Position numbers and translations under genes: made by a program
The notes under the pieces: generated by a model
What the model saw: only the letters and a program-made list of their open reading frames with translations
Databases searched by the model: none
What the model was told of the DNA's origin: nothing
From: JABWCQ01 sp964530625
GTDB taxonomy: Bacteria; Electryoneota; RPQS01
Direction of reading: 5' to 3'
Length of the DNA: 36,210 nt
NCBI GenBank assembly: GCA_964530625.1
Contig: CAZHAK010000028.1
Location: forward strand, 1-36,210
Shown: positions 1-8,427 of the stretch, piece by piece
How positions within the stretch are numbered: the stretch's first letter is position 1
How the letters are laid out: each line of letters begins with the position of its first letter

Positions 1-2339
1 AGGTCCATCAAAGTTTGTTCATCCGCCAAAACCGCCCTAGCCGTTGAGCCGTCGAACGGTCCGACCACTCCAGCGCGTTCCAATTGATCGATTAATCTTG
101 CGGCGCGACTGTAACCAACCTTCAACCTTCGCTGTAAGATCGAAACACTGCCTTGACCTGTTCGAACGACAATTTTTGCCGCCTCAATAAACAGCGCGTC
201 ACGGCCATCAAGCTGGCCGTCCATCATAGAACCGCCTTCTCTCTCTTCTTGCGGATCCAGCGGTAGGACAAGCTTGTTTCGCGGAATCGGCTGCTTGCGA
301 ATGTGAGTGATCACTCGCGCAATTTCAGCAGACGTCAATAATGCACCCTGCACTCTTTGCGGTGCGGGCTCTTCAGGATGCTGAAACAACATGTCGCCCT
401 GTCCAAGGAGCATCTCTGCGCCGTTAGTATCAAGAATCGTGCGCGAGTCCACTTTCATGGCGACCCGAAATGCGATGCGCGCAGGGAAATTCGCTTTGAT
501 TACGCCTGTGATAACATCCACTGACGGACGTTGTGTTGCCACGACCATATGAATCCCGACAGCGCGAGCGAGCTGGGCTAGTCGAGCGATCGGCTCTTCC
601 ACTTCGCGTTGAGCCGTCACCATTAAGTCCGCAAGTTCGTCAATAATGACCACGATATACGGCATCGTCTTATCGCCTTCGCGCGGATCCTGCTTAACCA
701 TTTCGTTGTATTCAGAGAGCTGTCGCGCTCCGCGATCTGCAAGCAAATCGTAACGATGTTCCATTTCAATCAGACAGCTGCGCAAAACCTTTACTGCTTC
801 ATCGGGCTTTGTGATCACATGCTCACTCAAGTCCGGGCGATGTGTCAAATGATGGTTGCGTAACTCGTTGTAGGCCGCAAGCTCGAGCTTTTTAGGATCC
901 ACCATCACGAACTGAACTTCTTCCGGTGTCGTGCGCAACAATATCGAGGTAATCAGCGCATTCACGCAAACGGACTTCCCTGATCCGGTTGTGCCTGCGA
1001 TCAGCAAGTGCGGCAGCGACCCCAAATCCGCTGTTAAAATGTCGCCATTAACCGTGCGCCCCAGCGCAATGGTGAGCTTTGATTTTGCGGAATGAAACTG
1101 CGGTGACTCGACGACTTCGCGGAACGTCACCAGCGCAGGTTTAGGATTCGCCATTTCAACTCCGACGGCGGCTTTCCCCGGTATCGGGGCAAGAATTCTT
1201 AATCCACGAGCTCGTAAGGCCAGAGCGATGTCATCCGCTAACGACTCTATGCGCGACACCTTCACTCCGGGTGCAGGCGTCAATTCGAATTGCGTGATCA
1301 CGGGGCCCGGATTGACTTGAGTGACACTCGCCTTTACGCCGAAGGTCTCCAAACTCTTTTCGAGAAGCTCTGCGTTGTGCTGCTGTTCCTGTTGCGACAT
1401 ACCACCGACCCGATCTGCGGGCGGAGCATTGAAGCACTCGGCAGACGGAAAGACGTATCCAGATACATCGTCAACAGGCATTGCTATCTGCTCGCTTGTG
1501 CGAACAGTCGCGCGCCTCGCACCTGTCAAGGGATCAATTTCGTCTCCTAAATTGTGAATCAGCTTGCCCGGCTGCCCGTCTGCTGTCGCCACCGCAGGAT
1601 ATGGAAAAGCGTCGGATGAAGAGGTCACAGGGCTGCGCATCGCGTCAATGTCAAGTGTTGGCACTGTGTCGTATTCAGTCTTGCGCGACTTTAACCAATT
1701 CAGAAAAAATCTCCAAGCAGGAACGATTGACGGCAAAGGTAACTGCCGCGCGCGCTCGGCAAGCTGAGCTGTTTGTTCTGCTCGTCGCTCAATCCATTCC
1801 GCAAAACCCGCGACGGTCATAGAGAGTCCAACGAGCATCAGCACGAGCATGATTAACACGGCGCCAAAGCGTCCCGCCAGTAGTATTAACTCCTGAGCTC
1901 CCCAGTATCCGAATTCCCCTGAATGAGGATAGTATGCTGACACTCCATCTCGATGAATCAAGTCGCCGATGACTCCAATTGTCGTGGACGACCAGAGTCC
2001 GAGCGCAAACAGCCACACAGACACAATCAGCGCACTGCGGTAGGAGTGTCTGCGAACAAGCGTCCAACCCCAAAGCCCAAGGATTAGCGGCAATGTGATC
2101 GCGGGCCAATGTCCCATGAAGAGCGGACCCAACAGGGCAGAGACATATTCGCCAATTCGTCCGGCAAAATTCTCGGGTGATGGGCTTGAATCACGATACG
2201 GAAAGTCGGCTTGTGAGTGGCTGACCACCGCCACAAAAATCAAAACGGCTAAGCCTAACAACAAGAGGCCCGCCACAACGGGTGTGGGCGAGCGCTCTGA
2301 AGTCTTCGAACTTTGTACGCTTTGCTTACGATTTGCCAT
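1..2339 (-). CDS. ftsK: DNA translocase FtsK/SpoIIIE (partial, C-terminal end cut by window edge)
   Basis: ATP-driven double-stranded DNA pump that clears and aligns chromosome termini at the division septum. My translation from the ATG at 2339 gives about 779 residues, open to the window edge. The N-terminus holds about four membrane helices (first roughly residues 15-35, last roughly 160-180). Then come a short linker, the alpha/beta motor domain and a winged-helix gamma domain (about residue 705 on). Walker A (AGTTGSGKS) is near residues 446-454 and Walker B (VVIIDELADLM) near 560-570. The gamma domain contains GSVSILQRRLKVGYSRAARL, the DNA-reading helices. It breaks off after GSTARAVLADEQTLMDL, so probably only a few residues are missing. 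The linker is short compared with E. coli FtsK, more like SpoIIIE. The start overlaps the comB stop by 14 nt, suggesting translational coupling. Identification is firm. Confidence 0.96.
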   Translation of the reverse strand, partial: MANRKQSVQSSKTSERSPTPVVAGLLLLGLAVLIFVAVVSHSQADFPYRDSSPSPENFAGRIGEYVSALLGPLFMGHWPAITLPLILGLWGWTLVRRHSYRSALIVSVWLFALGLWSSTTIGVIGDLIHRDGVSAYYPHSGEFGYWGAQELILLAGRFGAVLIMLVLMLVGLSMTVAGFAEWIERRAEQTAQLAERARQLPLPSIVPAWRFFLNWLKSRKTEYDTVPTLDIDAMRSPVTSSSDAFPYPAVATADGQPGKLIHNLGDEIDPLTGARRATVRTSEQIAMPVDDVSGYVFPSAECFNAPPADRVGGMSQQEQQHNAELLEKSLETFGVKASVTQVNPGPVITQFELTPAPGVKVSRIESLADDIALALRARGLRILAPIPGKAAVGVEMANPKPALVTFREVVESPQFHSAKSKLTIALGRTVNGDILTADLGSLPHLLIAGTTGSGKSVCVNALITSILLRTTPEEVQFVMVDPKKLELAAYNELRNHHLTHRPDLSEHVITKPDEAVKVLRSCLIEMEHRYDLLADRGARQLSEYNEMVKQDPREGDKTMPYIVVIIDELADLMVTAQREVEEPIARLAQLARAVGIHMVVATQRPSVDVITGVIKANFPARIAFRVAMKVDSRTILDTNGAEMLLGQGDMLFQHPEEPAPQRVQGALLTSAEIARVITHIRKQPIPRNKLVLPLDPQEEREGGSMMDGQLDGRDALFIEAAKIVVRTGQGSVSILQRRLKVGYSRAARLIDQLERAGVVGPFDGSTARAVLADEQTLMD

Positions 2340-3060
2340 TTGCCTTGGGGAGTCTAACCTTGCCTTCTATCAGTGTCGGGACGATATTGTGAATATCAAC
2401 TTTCCCGCAATGCACCAAGTCATCGCCGAAGCCCAATCCCGATAAATACTTTCCATGGTAAGAAAAATGTACCATTTCCGGAATTTGTGAACGATAGTAT
2501 CTGAACAGGTCGAGTGAGCCTTGTGCGCCGTCATTGGCGATGATGTTGCCAGCCGGGAGTAGAGCATCCACAAATTTCCCGGCACAAACGAAATCTTCAA
2601 GTGAAAACTTGCCGTTGCGTCCGGAGCAGATAATCGCAACGTCTAGACCGATTTCGCGAGCGCTTTTGGAAGCAGCCGTGATGTTATTGAAGCAACCCAC
2701 CAGCACACGTTCCGCGGACTTTGCCCGCACGAGAGATGGTGAGCCATTGGTGGAAGAAAAAATCACGGTCCGCCCACTTACCCGGTCCGCAGAATACTCA
2801 AACGGAGAATTGCCAAGATCAAAACCTTCGATCAGCTTGCCCTCTCGCTCGCCACCGAGGACGACGTTCGCGCGGCCAGCTTTTGCGGCAAGCTCGCGCG
2901 CTTCTGCGGGTGTGGCAACGGGTACCACTTCGCGTGCACCGTTAAACAGAGCCTGCGTGATCGTAGATGATGCGCGCAGCACGTCAATGATGATGGCCGT
3001 GCCGCCGCGAACGTCTTCTTCCGTCCATTCACGTGGAGTCGCAAATGCTCGAATGTTCAC
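2326..3060 (-). CDS. comB: 2-phosphosulfolactate phosphatase family protein (ComB)
   Basis: 244 residues, matching the ComB family, Mg-dependent phosphatases (EC 3.1.3.71) that dephosphorylate 2-phosphosulfolactate to sulfolactate in coenzyme M or sulfolactate metabolism. The family signature IIIDVLRASSTI is near residues 23-34, and later conserved blocks include FSSTNGSPSL and CSGRNGKFSLED. The start is GTG at 3060 with a GGAG about 7 nt upstream. It follows gcvT by 17 nt and runs 14 nt into ftsK. No comA, comC or coenzyme M gene lies nearby, so the physiological substrate is uncertain; many bacteria carry ComB homologues without known coenzyme M use. The fold is confident, the exact reaction moderate. 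Confidence 0.88.
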   Translation of the reverse strand: MNIRAFATPREWTEEDVRGGTAIIIDVLRASSTITQALFNGAREVVPVATPAEARELAAKAGRANVVLGGEREGKLIEGFDLGNSPFEYSADRVSGRTVIFSSTNGSPSLVRAKSAERVLVGCFNNITAASKSAREIGLDVAIICSGRNGKFSLEDFVCAGKFVDALLPAGNIIANDGAQGSLDLFRYYRSQIPEMVHFSYHGKYLSGLGFGDDLVHCGKVDIHNIVPTLIEGKVRLPKANGKS

Positions 3061-3077
3061 CTGCCGTCTCCGCGTAA

Positions 3078-4163
3078 TCAGTAGGGTCGCTTGTAAAATG
3101 GCGGTTTGACGACCGTCGCCGGTGCGGGTTTACCGTGGCAAACCACAAAAATCTTCGAGCCGATTGCCGAGTGTGCGTTTGGCACATAACCAAGTGCGAT
3201 ACCCTTGTTCAAGCTGGGGGAAACGGTGCCAGACGTAACCTTTCCGATTTCGTTACCTCCGGCATCCTGGATCGCGTATCCTTGACGCGGAAACGCATTG
3301 CCCTCAAGTTCTATTGCGACGAGCCTCCGCGAAATACCTTGCTCTTTTGCTTTCAGCAAGGCGTCGCGGCCAATAAAGTCGCCCTTATCAAGCTTCGTAA
3401 TCCAGCCTAGCCCCGCTTCAAGCGGATGTGTCGTTTCGTCAATGTCGTTCCCATAAAGGCACATCTTCATTTCCATCCGAAGCGAGTCGCGTGCGCCTAA
3501 GCCAACCGGTTCGATTTCAAACTCTTTACCTGCTTCCAGCGCGCCCTGCCAGACTTGCACGGCGTGCTGATTGGGCAGATAAATCTCGAAGCCGTCCTCG
3601 CCTGTGTAGCCCGTGCGCGCAATGACCGCCTGATTGCCCCACACTTCGCTGTCTATAAAAAAATAAGACTTAATCGCCGACACATCCGCTTCCGTCATTT
3701 TCTGCACGACTGCCGCCGCATTGCGGCCCTGAATCGCCATCAGTGACATCTGCTCAGAACGATCTTCGAGCTTCACGTCGCCGCTCAAATTCTCATTCAG
3801 CCAGTTCCAGTCTTTCACAATGTTCGAGGCGTTGACAACCACCATGAAGTGATCCTCGCCCTTGTAGATCAACAGATCATCCACGATGCCGCCATTCAGC
3901 CTGCACATACAGGAGTACTGCGCTTGCCCGACCGACATTGACTTCACGTCATTAACGGTCACCCTATGCAGGAACTCTTCTCGATCTTTTCCTGTGACAA
4001 AAAACTCGCCCATATGCGAAACATCAAAGATGCCGACTGTGCTGCGAACTCGCAAATGTTCGGCGCGAATCGAATGATATTGAATGGGCATGCGATAGCC
4101 CGCGAAATCTACGAGCTTTGCTCCCAACGCTTCATGCTCGGCAGTCAATGCCGTTGTCTTCAA
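3078..4163 (-). CDS. gcvT: Glycine cleavage system T protein (aminomethyltransferase)
   Basis: 361 residues, the usual GcvT length. It transfers the methylene group from aminomethyl-lipoyl H protein to tetrahydrofolate and releases ammonia. Visible family marks are DFAGYRMPIQY (19-29), FDVSHMGEF (46-54), the catalytic-aspartate block GGIVDDLLIY (91-100) and the folate-site motif TGYTGEDGFEIY (184-195). The C-terminal barrel is complete (GKVTSGTVSPSLNKGIALGY). The start is TTG at 4163, preceded by GGAG with 5-nt spacing; I see no better ATG. gcvH and gcvP are not in the window, so the rest of the system must be elsewhere. It stands 72 nt after the PstS-like gene and leads into comB and ftsK. 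Confidence 0.95.
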   Translation of the reverse strand: MKTTALTAEHEALGAKLVDFAGYRMPIQYHSIRAEHLRVRSTVGIFDVSHMGEFFVTGKDREEFLHRVTVNDVKSMSVGQAQYSCMCRLNGGIVDDLLIYKGEDHFMVVVNASNIVKDWNWLNENLSGDVKLEDRSEQMSLMAIQGRNAAAVVQKMTEADVSAIKSYFFIDSEVWGNQAVIARTGYTGEDGFEIYLPNQHAVQVWQGALEAGKEFEIEPVGLGARDSLRMEMKMCLYGNDIDETTHPLEAGLGWITKLDKGDFIGRDALLKAKEQGISRRLVAIELEGNAFPRQGYAIQDAGGNEIGKVTSGTVSPSLNKGIALGYVPNAHSAIGSKIFVVCHGKPAPATVVKPPFYKRPY

Positions 4164-4208
4164 AGTTGCTCCGTGAATAATTCAGAAAAGATATGTTCAC
4201 TCATACGA

Positions 4209-4237
4209 AGGCGAGCTACGTGTAACGAGTCTCGCCT
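4209..4237 (-). terminator. Stem-loop at the stop codon of the PstS-like gene
   Basis: Inverted repeat AGGCGAG/CTCGCCT (7 bp) with a 15-nt loop, starting at the stop codon. No U-run follows on the minus strand. The same arm sequence occurs in the tRNA terminator at 36062-36092. It may be a weak terminator or a 3'-end stabiliser. Confidence 0.4.
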
Positions 4238-5180
4238 AAAACGTCGTGTCTTGCTTTGTTGAGTCCATCGCCGTAGAATCTCCCGCCGTTGAATCTGATT
4301 CAGACTCCGTCGGCGCTTGCAATTGAATCACTCGAACTGGAACGGACGCCGGGCGATAGCCTTGGCTCATCACCATCTTTTGTCCGTCGTTTGAGACCAA
4401 AAAGGTTAGATATCCCGCTGCCACGTCGCTCTTCATGTGCGTAGTAACATAGGTAAAGGTGGTCATAAACGGCCAGCGTGGCGACTCCAAAATAGTTTTC
4501 GCGTTGGCTGGTATGCGAAGCTCTCCCTGTGCCCAACGAAGCTTCTTGTAGCCCGCAACTTCAGAGGTCCTCCTCGAGTAAATCAATAACGCTCCCGGGT
4601 CGAACGCGGCAAGCGCCATCATTTGCGAATTCGTTGAACAAATCACCGCCGCAACGGAATCAAAATCTTCATAAAAGCTCAAGAGAGAATTCCATGCGCC
4701 GTCGCCCGGCAAAGGTGCATAAGGAGTGATGGATATATCTTGACCGCCGAATTCTTTCCAAGATGTCGCTTGTCCTTCCACAATCCTTTTCAAGCCGATG
4801 CTGTCAATATCATTCACGGCCAAACTCTCCGGCACAAGCAGATAGGTCGGATAATGCGCTACTGGATATGTAAACAGCTTGAGTCCGGCATTCGTAAAAG
4901 CGAGTGACTCTTCATGGCTCAAAGCGCGATCTATGAAAATCTCTTCAACTCGCCCGTTAATCAAGGAATCAACTAATGCTTGTGTCGAATGGCGCCAAAT
5001 GCTGATGAACGCGCTTGTGTGCAAATCGCCGTATTGTGCCGTCGTGAAATGCGCCAGATCAAAAACTGCATCACTCGCCCCGATGTGTGCGGATCCTTTC
5101 GTGAACGTCTCCACAGGCTCTTTGTCCTTGCAGCCCCAGAGTAGCACACCGCAAAGCATCGCACTTAAAAAAATATTCAT
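4236..5180 (-). CDS. PstS-like periplasmic substrate-binding lipoprotein
   Basis: 314 residues from the ATG at 5180. This start is chosen because it gives a clean lipoprotein signal: a hydrophobic stretch and LLWGC with Cys17. The open frame extends 31 codons further upstream but that part is charged and overlaps the preceding small gene. The body resembles phosphate-binding PstS-family proteins; the C-terminal segment SDVAAGYLTFLVSNDGQKMV followed by GYRPASVPVRV is the typical closing helix and strand. The tail is rich in Ser, Asp and Thr (about 25 residues). No pstC, pstA or pstB is nearby. It closes the TonB/ExbBD/TPR cluster, an arrangement I recall from Bacteroidetes where its role is not settled. 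The ligand is unknown and may not be phosphate. Confidence 0.8.
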   Translation of the reverse strand: MNIFLSAMLCGVLLWGCKDKEPVETFTKGSAHIGASDAVFDLAHFTTAQYGDLHTSAFISIWRHSTQALVDSLINGRVEEIFIDRALSHEESLAFTNAGLKLFTYPVAHYPTYLLVPESLAVNDIDSIGLKRIVEGQATSWKEFGGQDISITPYAPLPGDGAWNSLLSFYEDFDSVAAVICSTNSQMMALAAFDPGALLIYSRRTSEVAGYKKLRWAQGELRIPANAKTILESPRWPFMTTFTYVTTHMKSDVAAGYLTFLVSNDGQKMVMSQGYRPASVPVRVIQLQAPTESESDSTAGDSTAMDSTKQDTTF

Positions 5181-5184
5181 CAAC

Positions 5185-5406
5185 TTAGCTTTCCCATGGC
5201 CGTCTGTGTTCTCCGCCAAATCTCCGTTGGTCTTCTCTTTTCTGCGTGCGCGACGCGACGAAACGATGCACACCCAGCAGTATCACCACCAGTCCCATAA
5301 TCGTTCGCAATCCCGTCCCTGACGGAAGCTGGTCCAGAAGCGTTCCCGTCAAGATCAAAATCCCGATGATAACAAACCCTACGGGGAGAAACCATCTTGT
5401 GATCAT
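5185..5406 (-). CDS. Small two-helix membrane protein
   Basis: 73 residues. Two strongly hydrophobic segments, FLPVGFVIIGILILTGTLL (about 6-24) and TIMGLVVILLGVHRFV (about 35-50), flank a short Gly-containing turn. A charged Arg/Lys-rich tail follows. It ends 4 nt before the ATG of the PstS-like lipoprotein, so the two are probably translationally coupled. No strong ribosome-binding site is visible. The next frame over the same bases is also open but polar, and I treat it as a shadow because only this frame gives a membrane-like protein. I do not recognise a family. It may be an accessory of the neighbouring lipoprotein or of the TonB motor. Confidence 0.6.
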   Translation of the reverse strand: MITRWFLPVGFVIIGILILTGTLLDQLPSGTGLRTIMGLVVILLGVHRFVASRTQKREDQRRFGGEHRRPWES

Positions 5407-5416
5407 AAATCACTCA

Positions 5417-5602
5417 TCAAGGCGTTACGTGTAACTTAAAGAGAATGGCCACCCAAACGGTTATGGGACTATTGTGCTGAATCGCCAGCGTAAACTTCTA
5501 GTTCGGGATCACGCGAGCGACTTCATCTACGAACCCAAGCCCTGCGGGACTGACGTCAGTTACATGCCACACTTACACGTCACCCCGGTCGCTCACTTAT
5601 AC
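5417..5602 (-). pseudogene. Decayed second copy of the TonB C-terminal domain
   Basis: Translating the minus strand in one frame gives a line-by-line degraded version of the end of the intact TonB just upstream. LGFVDEVARVIPN-stop-KFTLAIQ matches LGFEDEVEKILPKWRFTPAIQ, and VWVAILFKLHV matches VWIAIPFNFRV. Three in-frame stops occur where TonB has Tyr (of VYV), Lys (of EVKKW) and Trp (of PKWRF). Further upstream (5603-5751) the resemblance fades, perhaps after a frameshift, and I see no start codon or signal. The simplest reading is a tandem duplication of tonB, or of its 3' end, that has since decayed. This remnant fills most of the 345-nt gap between tonB and the small membrane protein gene. 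Confidence 0.75.
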
Positions 5603-5751
5603 CCGGCTGGACTTTGTCTTCAATGACCGCTGGTTGCTTTTGCGACGCAGCTTATGTTGAATCTCCGGACCCACACGAAGAAAACCTATTCTTACAGAGC
5701 GCAAGACCGCACGACATCACGCCGCGCGGTCCAAACTATTATCGCGGCGAA

Positions 5752-6495
5752 TTACTGAACCCTGAAGTTAAACGGAATAGCGATCCAAACTCCAACGGGA
5801 TTCCCCTGCTGAATGGCGGGCGTAAATCTCCACTTCGGTAGAATCTTCTCCACTTCGTCTTCAAATCCAAGATTTTCGGGCTTTGCTTGCACGATTCGCC
5901 ACTTCTTCACTTCGCCCTTCTTGTCCACATACACCTGTGCCGTCACCTTGCCCGACACTCCGGCCCGCTGCGCCATTTCCGGGAAAGCAGGTTGTGGGCT
6001 AAAATCAGGAAGGGGTTGCGGAGGAACTTCAAACGGAATGAATTCAGAATAATCGGGTATTGCGCTTTCGTCGCCTAAAACAAGCTCAACACCTTCGCCA
6101 ATTTCAAGTGATTCTTCACCGTATTCTTCGACAATGGCCTGCACAAGTTCTTCCTGCTTCATCACCTCAGGCTGCTCTTCGGGCACCTGTTCTTCACTTA
6201 CGGCGATCGGTACGACCACCTTCGGAGGTGCTAGCTTAGGACGCGCAATTTTCGGGGGCGCCTGATTGGGATTCAGGCGTTTCATCTTTTCAAGAATTGA
6301 GGCGTCAATCACCATCACACGGTCAGGCGGCGGAATATCCTCTTTGAAGAGCTGCGCAAGAAGCGGTGCCGCGATAACAACGGTGTGAATAGCCACACTT
6401 ATCGCGAGGCCGCGCAAAAGGTTCCTGCCGGCAAACTTCTTTAGCTCTATCGCGCCGTATCTGCCTTTTTCAAGTTCTTCTATAAAATTTGTCAT
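5752..6495 (-). CDS. tonB: Energy transducer TonB
   Basis: 247 residues. The N-terminal cytoplasmic piece (YGAIELKKFAGRNLLRG) and single anchor helix with a conserved His (ISVAIHTVVIAAPLLAQLF, about 32-50) resemble TonB proteins of the FCB group. A proline- and charge-rich periplasmic spacer follows (about 55-160). The C-terminal TonB fold (about 165-247) has the motifs GVSGKVTAQVYVDKKGEV, LGFEDEVEKILPKWRF and the final VGVWIAIPFNFRV. It couples the proton motive force harvested by ExbB/ExbD to outer-membrane receptors. The start has AAGGAAGG upstream. It is the last energising gene after the two exbD genes; a decayed copy of its 3' end lies downstream. Confidence 0.95.
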   Translation of the reverse strand: MTNFIEELEKGRYGAIELKKFAGRNLLRGLAISVAIHTVVIAAPLLAQLFKEDIPPPDRVMVIDASILEKMKRLNPNQAPPKIARPKLAPPKVVVPIAVSEEQVPEEQPEVMKQEELVQAIVEEYGEESLEIGEGVELVLGDESAIPDYSEFIPFEVPPQPLPDFSPQPAFPEMAQRAGVSGKVTAQVYVDKKGEVKKWRIVQAKPENLGFEDEVEKILPKWRFTPAIQQGNPVGVWIAIPFNFRVQ

Positions 6496-6528
6496 CGTCC
6501 GCCTTCCTTTCTTATGTCAAGCGGTCGG

Positions 6529-7107
6529 TTAAATGCCCGTTGAAGGTTCTGCAAATGACTCCTCAGCCGGAGACGGCAAACCTTCCGGACCAGCAGTAAC
6601 AAATCCAGCCGAACGCAGCACTGAGTCTTCCCACGTCGTGTATCTGTCAATCGAGAATCGCGTTGTTCCCACAAGATTAAATTCATCAACTAGATCAACC
6701 AAAGACATGAACTTTGCTTTTGGATGCACACGCGCCACGACAACCACACTATCTCCATAGCGACTGTAGCGGGACTTCAAGCTGTCGCGAAGGTCCACCC
6801 ATAGCAACGGCATAGGGAGCGTATCGCCTATCTGAATGGCCAGAGAATCATTATTGATCACATAAAATGTGAGTAATTTTTCCTTAAAAACCTTCGCCTC
6901 CGTGGGTGGAGAGTCCGAGGGCGGCAACACCATTTCCATTGCAGTCGGTAAACGGAAAACTGTGGTCACCATGAAAAAGATCAATAACAGGAACGCAATG
7001 TCCACCATCGGCGTCATATCTATACGAATCGAAACGCGTGGGCGTTTCCAGGCTTTTCCGTCTTGAGGGCGTTTTGAGCCGCCACCACCTACATCTACAG
7101 CACCCAT
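6529..7107 (-). CDS. exbD: ExbD/TolR biopolymer transport protein (second copy)
   Basis: 192 residues, longer than the usual 140. It has a Gly- and Lys/Arg-rich N-terminal tail, then the ExbD membrane helix with its proton-carrying Asp (MTPMVDIAFLLLIFFMVTT, about 31-49). The periplasmic domain ends in a Pro/Glu-rich tail. It begins 12 nt after the first exbD stop with a good AAGGGCGAG site. The periplasmic part differs clearly from the first copy, as in other FCB operons with paired ExbD proteins, so the two may form a heteromeric stator element. Confidence 0.92.
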   Translation of the reverse strand: MGAVDVGGGGSKRPQDGKAWKRPRVSIRIDMTPMVDIAFLLLIFFMVTTVFRLPTAMEMVLPPSDSPPTEAKVFKEKLLTFYVINNDSLAIQIGDTLPMPLLWVDLRDSLKSRYSRYGDSVVVVARVHPKAKFMSLVDLVDEFNLVGTTRFSIDRYTTWEDSVLRSAGFVTAGPEGLPSPAEESFAEPSTGI

Positions 7108-7119
7108 TGATTCTCGCCC

Positions 7120-7590
7120 TTAACTTTCGTCCACTTCAGTGACCATGTTCACGAACAGAAGATCATTCTTCTGCAGCGTGTTGAGCACTTTTTCAATTGT
7201 CCCGTACGATGCATCACGATCAGCTTTTAACACGACTTTCTCTACCAGCCGCTTTAACATTAAATTCTCAATCGGTCGCGCGATAGAATCGGGATCAAAC
7301 TCGACGCCCTTCACCGCTCGACCTGTAAGCTCCGCCAAACCGTTCTCCACGTCCAAGACCGCGTTATCAAGAGTCATATAGACACGGTTGTCCTTGGGAA
7401 TAGTGATTACGATGATGCCGGTTTCCGGCAGTGGGCGAATTGAATGCGAGGACGGCGTTTGCACTGCGACTTCTTCCGGCTTCTTGAATACCGTTGTTGA
7501 CATAAAGAAGATCAGCAACAAGAAGCCGATGTCCACCATCGGTGTCATATCAATACTAATCGGTATTCGGCGTTTTTTGGGAGCAGCCAT
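7120..7590 (-). CDS. exbD: ExbD/TolR biopolymer transport protein (first copy)
   Basis: 156 residues, normal length for the family. After a basic N-terminus (MAAPKKRRIP), the helix MTPMVDIGFLLLIFFMSTT (about 15-33) carries the conserved Asp. The periplasmic domain shows the family ending VVLKADRDASYGTIEKVLNT, near-identical in pattern to E. coli ExbD (kaD..v.yg.v). It follows exbB closely with a clear AAGGAA site. Works with ExbB to convert proton flow into motion of TonB. Confidence 0.94.
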   Translation of the reverse strand: MAAPKKRRIPISIDMTPMVDIGFLLLIFFMSTTVFKKPEEVAVQTPSSHSIRPLPETGIIVITIPKDNRVYMTLDNAVLDVENGLAELTGRAVKGVEFDPDSIARPIENLMLKRLVEKVVLKADRDASYGTIEKVLNTLQKNDLLFVNMVTEVDES

Positions 7591-7626
7591 CTTCTGTTCC
7601 TTCCTTTTGCTAAGTCCGGAACCTGT

Positions 7627-8382
7627 TTACTCTTTATCTTTCAGAAGCTCAACCATCAAATAAGCGGCTTCATCAATCTCATAATTGAATTGGTCTACTT
7701 TGTTGACAAAAAAGTTGTACGCTACGATTCCCAAAATAGCTGCGAACAAACCCAGTGCCGTATTCACAAGAGCTTCCGAAATACCACGGGCAAGTTCTGC
7801 TGCGTTCGGCGCACCCTGAGTCGACATGGCGGCAAACGCGCGAATCATACCGATTGTCGTTCCCAAAAGGCCAACCATCGTGGCAACCGAAGCAATCGTT
7901 GACAAAGCAATCAAGTTTCGTTCAAGAAACGGTACTTCCAACAAGCGCGCTTCATTAATCGCGCGCTGAGTATCAGAGATTTTTTTCTCGTTGTGTATCG
8001 ACTTATCATCGGCGACTCGCACCCACTGTTCCGCTCCGGCTTTGAGAACTGCCGCTGCCGAACCCCTCTGACTGTCAGAAACTTTGATCGCGTGATCATA
8101 CTTGCCTTCACGAACAGCTTTCGTGAACTCCGAGAAGTACACCGGCAGAGGGCGAGCACCTCGAGCGCGGCCCAACGTGATGATGCGCTCTGCTACAAAC
8201 GTGATGAGCATCAACGTCAACGTGATCAAGATAGGCACAACCGGACCAGCCAAGCTGATCTGGTGAATGAGAGGAGTTTCTTCGACACCCTTGTCAAGGA
8301 TTGGAAGAATCATCCAATAAAACACTGATGATATGACCAGAGATGCGACGAGAGTAATCGTCGTGAATGTACCTTGCTTCAT
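7627..8382 (-). CDS. exbB: MotA/TolQ/ExbB proton channel family protein
   Basis: 251 residues with three membrane helices: about 8-28 near the N-terminus, and a hairpin formed by LIALSTIASVATMVGLLGTTIGMI and the final helix GLFAAILGIVAYNFFV. The proton-channel block GISEALVNTALGLFAAILGI is typical of the family. A second hydrophobic stretch (about 48-66) precedes the cytoplasmic region. It is the first membrane gene after the TPR lipoprotein and is followed by both exbD genes and tonB, which indicates the TonB system rather than Tol-Pal or flagellar motors. Confidence 0.94.
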   Translation of the reverse strand: MKQGTFTTITLVASLVISSVFYWMILPILDKGVEETPLIHQISLAGPVVPILITLTLMLITFVAERIITLGRARGARPLPVYFSEFTKAVREGKYDHAIKVSDSQRGSAAAVLKAGAEQWVRVADDKSIHNEKKISDTQRAINEARLLEVPFLERNLIALSTIASVATMVGLLGTTIGMIRAFAAMSTQGAPNAAELARGISEALVNTALGLFAAILGIVAYNFFVNKVDQFNYEIDEAAYLMVELLKDKE

Positions 8383-8427
8383 GCTTAAGTTCCTTTTTCC
8401 AATCAGTTAAACCCGGGATTGGAGAGT

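Noticed and set aside
2534..3109. 191-codon plus-strand open frame opposite comB
   Set aside because: Low-complexity Ser/Arg/Pro composition, no ribosome-binding site and exact overlap with a well-supported gene; an antisense shadow.
5180..5413. 77-codon minus-strand frame overlapping the small membrane protein gene
   Set aside because: Polar and compositionally odd, while the neighbouring frame encodes two clean membrane helices.
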